Assembly (NCBI GenBank): GCA_934533075.1
Contig: CAKTBJ010000011.1
Span: 1 to 64,000, forward strand
Direction: 5' to 3'
DNA from: an uncultured Paracoccus sp.
Lineage (GTDB): Bacteria > Pseudomonadota > Alphaproteobacteria > Rhodobacterales > Rhodobacteraceae
Length of the DNA: 64,000 nucleotides
In this document: positions 62,294 to 64,000 of the stretch, one piece after another
Position numbering within the stretch: position 1 is the stretch's first letter
Layout: every line of letters starts with the position of its first letter
The notes under the pieces: model-generated
Seen by the model: only the letters and a program-made list of their open reading frames with translations
What the model was told of the DNA's origin: nothing
The model's database searches: none
Position numbers and translations under genes: made by a program

Positions 62294-63391
62294 TTACAGT
62301 CCTCTGGCTCCGGCCAGCTCGCGCAGCCAGTCGGAAACATGGTTGACCCAGCGCGCCGTGGGCTGGCGCGCGCGGATGGTATCGCGCAACGGGTCGGGCG
62401 CGGCGATCGCGCTGCCTGCCAGCGTGGCGATGGCGGCATGCCCGCAAAAGGGCACATGCAGTTCCGAATAGCCGCCTTCATGGACCAGCACCAGCCTGCC
62501 GCCGCATATCTCGCCGGCGAGGTCGGCCAGCATCGCGGTCATGGCGCCATAGGATTCGGCGCCCAGCAGCATCTGCGCGAGGGGATCGACGGCCGAGGCG
62601 TCATAGCCGCAGGCGACGATGATGATGTCGGGCCGGTGGCGGCGCAGGGCGGGGATGACCAGCCGCTCCATCGCCTCCAGATAAGTGGCGTGGCCGCAGC
62701 CGGGCGGCAGCGGGATGTTCAGGTTGGCGTCGCCCGCGCCGCGCACATCCGCCCCGCCGGTATCCAGCGGATAGCTGTTTTCCTGATGCAGGCTGACGGT
62801 CAGCACGTCCGGGTCGTCGAGGAAGATCGCCTCGGTGCCGTTGCCGTGATGCACGTCCCAATCGACCACGGCAAAGCGCGCCGCGCGCCCCTCGGCCTGC
62901 GCGGCGCGAATACTGATGGCGATATTGGCCATCAGGCAGAAGCCGTTCGGCCAGTCGGGCATGCAGTGATGCCCCGGCGGGCGCGACAGCGCATAGGCGC
63001 GGGCCAGGTCGCCGCTCAGCACGCTGCGCAGGGCCTCGGTGGCCAGCCCGGCCGAAAGCGCCGCGATCTCGTAGCCGCCCTTCAGGAACGGGGTGCGCAG
63101 GCCCAGCTCGCCGCCCTTGTCGTCCGAGGCGGCCTTGAACGCATCCAGATAGCGGGCCGGATGGACCCGCAGCAGTTCCTCGCGGCTGGCCTCGGCGGCG
63201 CCGCGCGTGTCAAGATCGCCCAGCAGCCCGGTCACCGCCATCAGGTTGACCAGCCGCCGCTTGGTCTCGGGCGATTCGGGCAGGGCGCCGCCCGGCTGGA
63301 CGAGGCCCCCCACCGGGATCGTCAGGACATAATGCCCGCCGCCATGCCACAAGGTGCGTTCGTCATGGAAAAAGCCGGTCGGTTTGGGCAT
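62294..63391 (-). CDS. Class-II histone deacetylase/acetylpolyamine amidohydrolase family protein
   Basis: The 365-residue zinc hydrolase has RPPGHHCMPDWPNGFCLMAN with the catalytic His pair, VVDWDVHHGNGTEAIF with zinc-binding Asp and His, ACGYDASAVDPLAQ with the second zinc Asp, and EGGY near residue 300. Bacterial members deacetylate polyamines or other small amides rather than histones. The start ATG before PKPTGFFHDERTLWH has GGAGAC upstream. The longer open frame overlaps the divergent DUF167 gene and is not used. Confidence 0.9.
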   Translation of the reverse strand: MPKPTGFFHDERTLWHGGGHYVLTIPVGGLVQPGGALPESPETKRRLVNLMAVTGLLGDLDTRGAAEASREELLRVHPARYLDAFKAASDDKGGELGLRTPFLKGGYEIAALSAGLATEALRSVLSGDLARAYALSRPPGHHCMPDWPNGFCLMANIAISIRAAQAEGRAARFAVVDWDVHHGNGTEAIFLDDPDVLTVSLHQENSYPLDTGGADVRGAGDANLNIPLPPGCGHATYLEAMERLVIPALRRHRPDIIIVACGYDASAVDPLAQMLLGAESYGAMTAMLADLAGEICGGRLVLVHEGGYSELHVPFCGHAAIATLAGSAIAAPDPLRDTIRARQPTARWVNHVSDWLRELAGARGL

Positions 63392-63443
63392 TGACTGTCT
63401 CCGAGGCTGGATTCTGGCGGGCAGGGCCGCCGCGGAGGGCAGC

Positions 63444-63692
63444 ATGACCGACCTTTCCCATCTGGCGCAAGACGGGGCCATGATCGCGGTGCGGGTGACG
63501 CCCCGCGCGTCGCGCAATGCGGTCGAGATGCGCGACGGCGCGATTCGCATCGCGGTGACGGCGGTGCCGGAGGGCGGCAAGGCGACGGCGGCGGCGCAGA
63601 AGCTGCTGGCGGCGGCGCTGGGCCTGGCACCCTCGCGGCTGGTGCTGGTGCGCGGCGCGGCGGCGCGGGACAAGGTTTTCCGGCTGGCGTGA
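63444..63692 (+). CDS. DUF167 (YggU-family) protein
   Basis: The 82-residue protein has the family pattern AVRVTPRASRNAVEMRDGAIRI followed by VPEGGKATAAAQKLLAAALG. Its function is unknown; the fold is small alpha/beta. GGAGGGC lies upstream of the ATG. It is divergent from the deacetylase gene across a 52-bp gap. Confidence 0.88.
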   Translation: MTDLSHLAQDGAMIAVRVTPRASRNAVEMRDGAIRIAVTAVPEGGKATAAAQKLLAAALGLAPSRLVLVRGAAARDKVFRLA

Positions 63693-63738
63693 GGGATTTT
63701 TTTACGGTCGATGCGCCATGCTGGCCGCGAATCACGGG

Positions 63739-63978
63739 TCAATCGGCGGAGGACAGGCGATAATTCCCCTCGGGCAGGTTCAGCGCCGCGCGCAGCTCGG
63801 CCAACTGGCGCATGGAAAAGGTGACCTGTGCCAGCGTCTCGCCGTCCTCGGCCAGTTGCTCGACGATCACCCGGTCGTCGAGGGCGCGGATGGTGATGTC
63901 CTCGGCCAGGGGCGCGGGGTGGCCCTCGTCGATCAGGGTGACGATGGTGGCGTCGAATTCGTGCTCGATGGTGAACAT
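63739..63978 (-). CDS. Hypothetical 79-residue protein
   Basis: The protein opens MFTIEHEFDATIVTLIDEG, with a later IRALDDRVIVEQL and a C-terminal helix FSMRQLAELRAALNL. It is acidic and soluble, and looks beta-strand-rich then helical. AAGGAG lies eight bases before the ATG, so the start is well supported. The family is not known to me. It converges on the DUF167 gene with 46 bp between them. Confidence 0.75.
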   Translation of the reverse strand: MFTIEHEFDATIVTLIDEGHPAPLAEDITIRALDDRVIVEQLAEDGETLAQVTFSMRQLAELRAALNLPEGNYRLSSAD

Positions 63979-64000
63979 GGCGGAACTCCTTCCCGGCAAC

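Noticed and set aside
1..64000. tRNA, rRNA, integrase, transposase or prophage genes
   Set aside because: I looked for cloverleaf ends, GGTTCGA-type T-loops and characteristic catalytic motifs and saw none; a dedicated scan would be needed to exclude a missed tRNA.

Overview
The window is 64 kb of very GC-rich, gene-dense alphaproteobacterial chromosome. The order rimP-nusA-ylxR-infB followed by tsaE/amgK-murU-addB-addA-trxA, the nearby argJ-mutT, secA and hemH genes, and the strongly G/C-ending codons all suggest a Rhodobacterales species, most likely Paracoccus or a close relative. This assignment is an inference from gene content and order. I saw no rRNA, tRNA, prophage, intact transposase or CRISPR array.

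Layout. 0-13 kb is catabolic. It starts with the broken 5' end of an unidentified gene running off the left edge. Then come a GlcNAc-6-P deacetylase/GlcNAc-kinase pair (nagA-nagK), the three-subunit 5-oxoprolinase (pxpABC), pyrF, a 0.7-kb tandem repeat block, and an aldehyde dehydrogenase and a class-III aminotransferase. Those last two genes are separated by a padR-HAAS-hydrolase module in the opposite orientation with a palindromic operator candidate. 13-22 kb is cell-envelope defence: a large alpha-2-macroglobulin with an intact thioester motif, coupled to penicillin-binding protein 1C. 22-31 kb holds housekeeping genes: mutT, argJ, a periplasmic PPIase, secA, a methyltransferase, argG and ilvA.

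31-46 kb contains a SpoIIE-type phosphatase with a degenerate receiver domain. After it comes a tightly coupled run of hslO, a NUDIX hydrolase, cca, an ABC exporter and an rRNA methyltransferase. Two L,D-transpeptidases, a CAP-domain lipoprotein, hemH, a BioC-like methyltransferase, comF, grxC and ubiG follow. 46-64 kb contains pip, the rimP-nusA-ylxR-infB operon, a tsaE-amgK fusion with murU (tRNA t6A and peptidoglycan recycling), the AddAB helicase-nuclease, trxA, a nitroreductase, a class-II histone-deacetylase homologue and small conserved genes.

The most notable unexplained signal is a set of dispersed intergenic elements. One is a roughly 50-bp imperfect inverted repeat carrying a DnaA-box-like TTATCCACG-type arm, in five copies. 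The second is a short perfect palindrome (GGTGCGTG...CACGCACC type). They occur together as a conserved composite of about 101 bp at two sites. A third palindrome family (AGGTTTGCCCC) and two tandem arrays (81-bp and about 248-bp periods) also fall in gene-free gaps. Most copies lie downstream of genes, often between converging genes, as REP/BIME-like elements do. Other points worth checking are the TsaE-AmgK fusion, the phospho-Asp-less receiver on the SpoIIE phosphatase, and a probable one-base frameshift in the third codon of the gene at the left edge.
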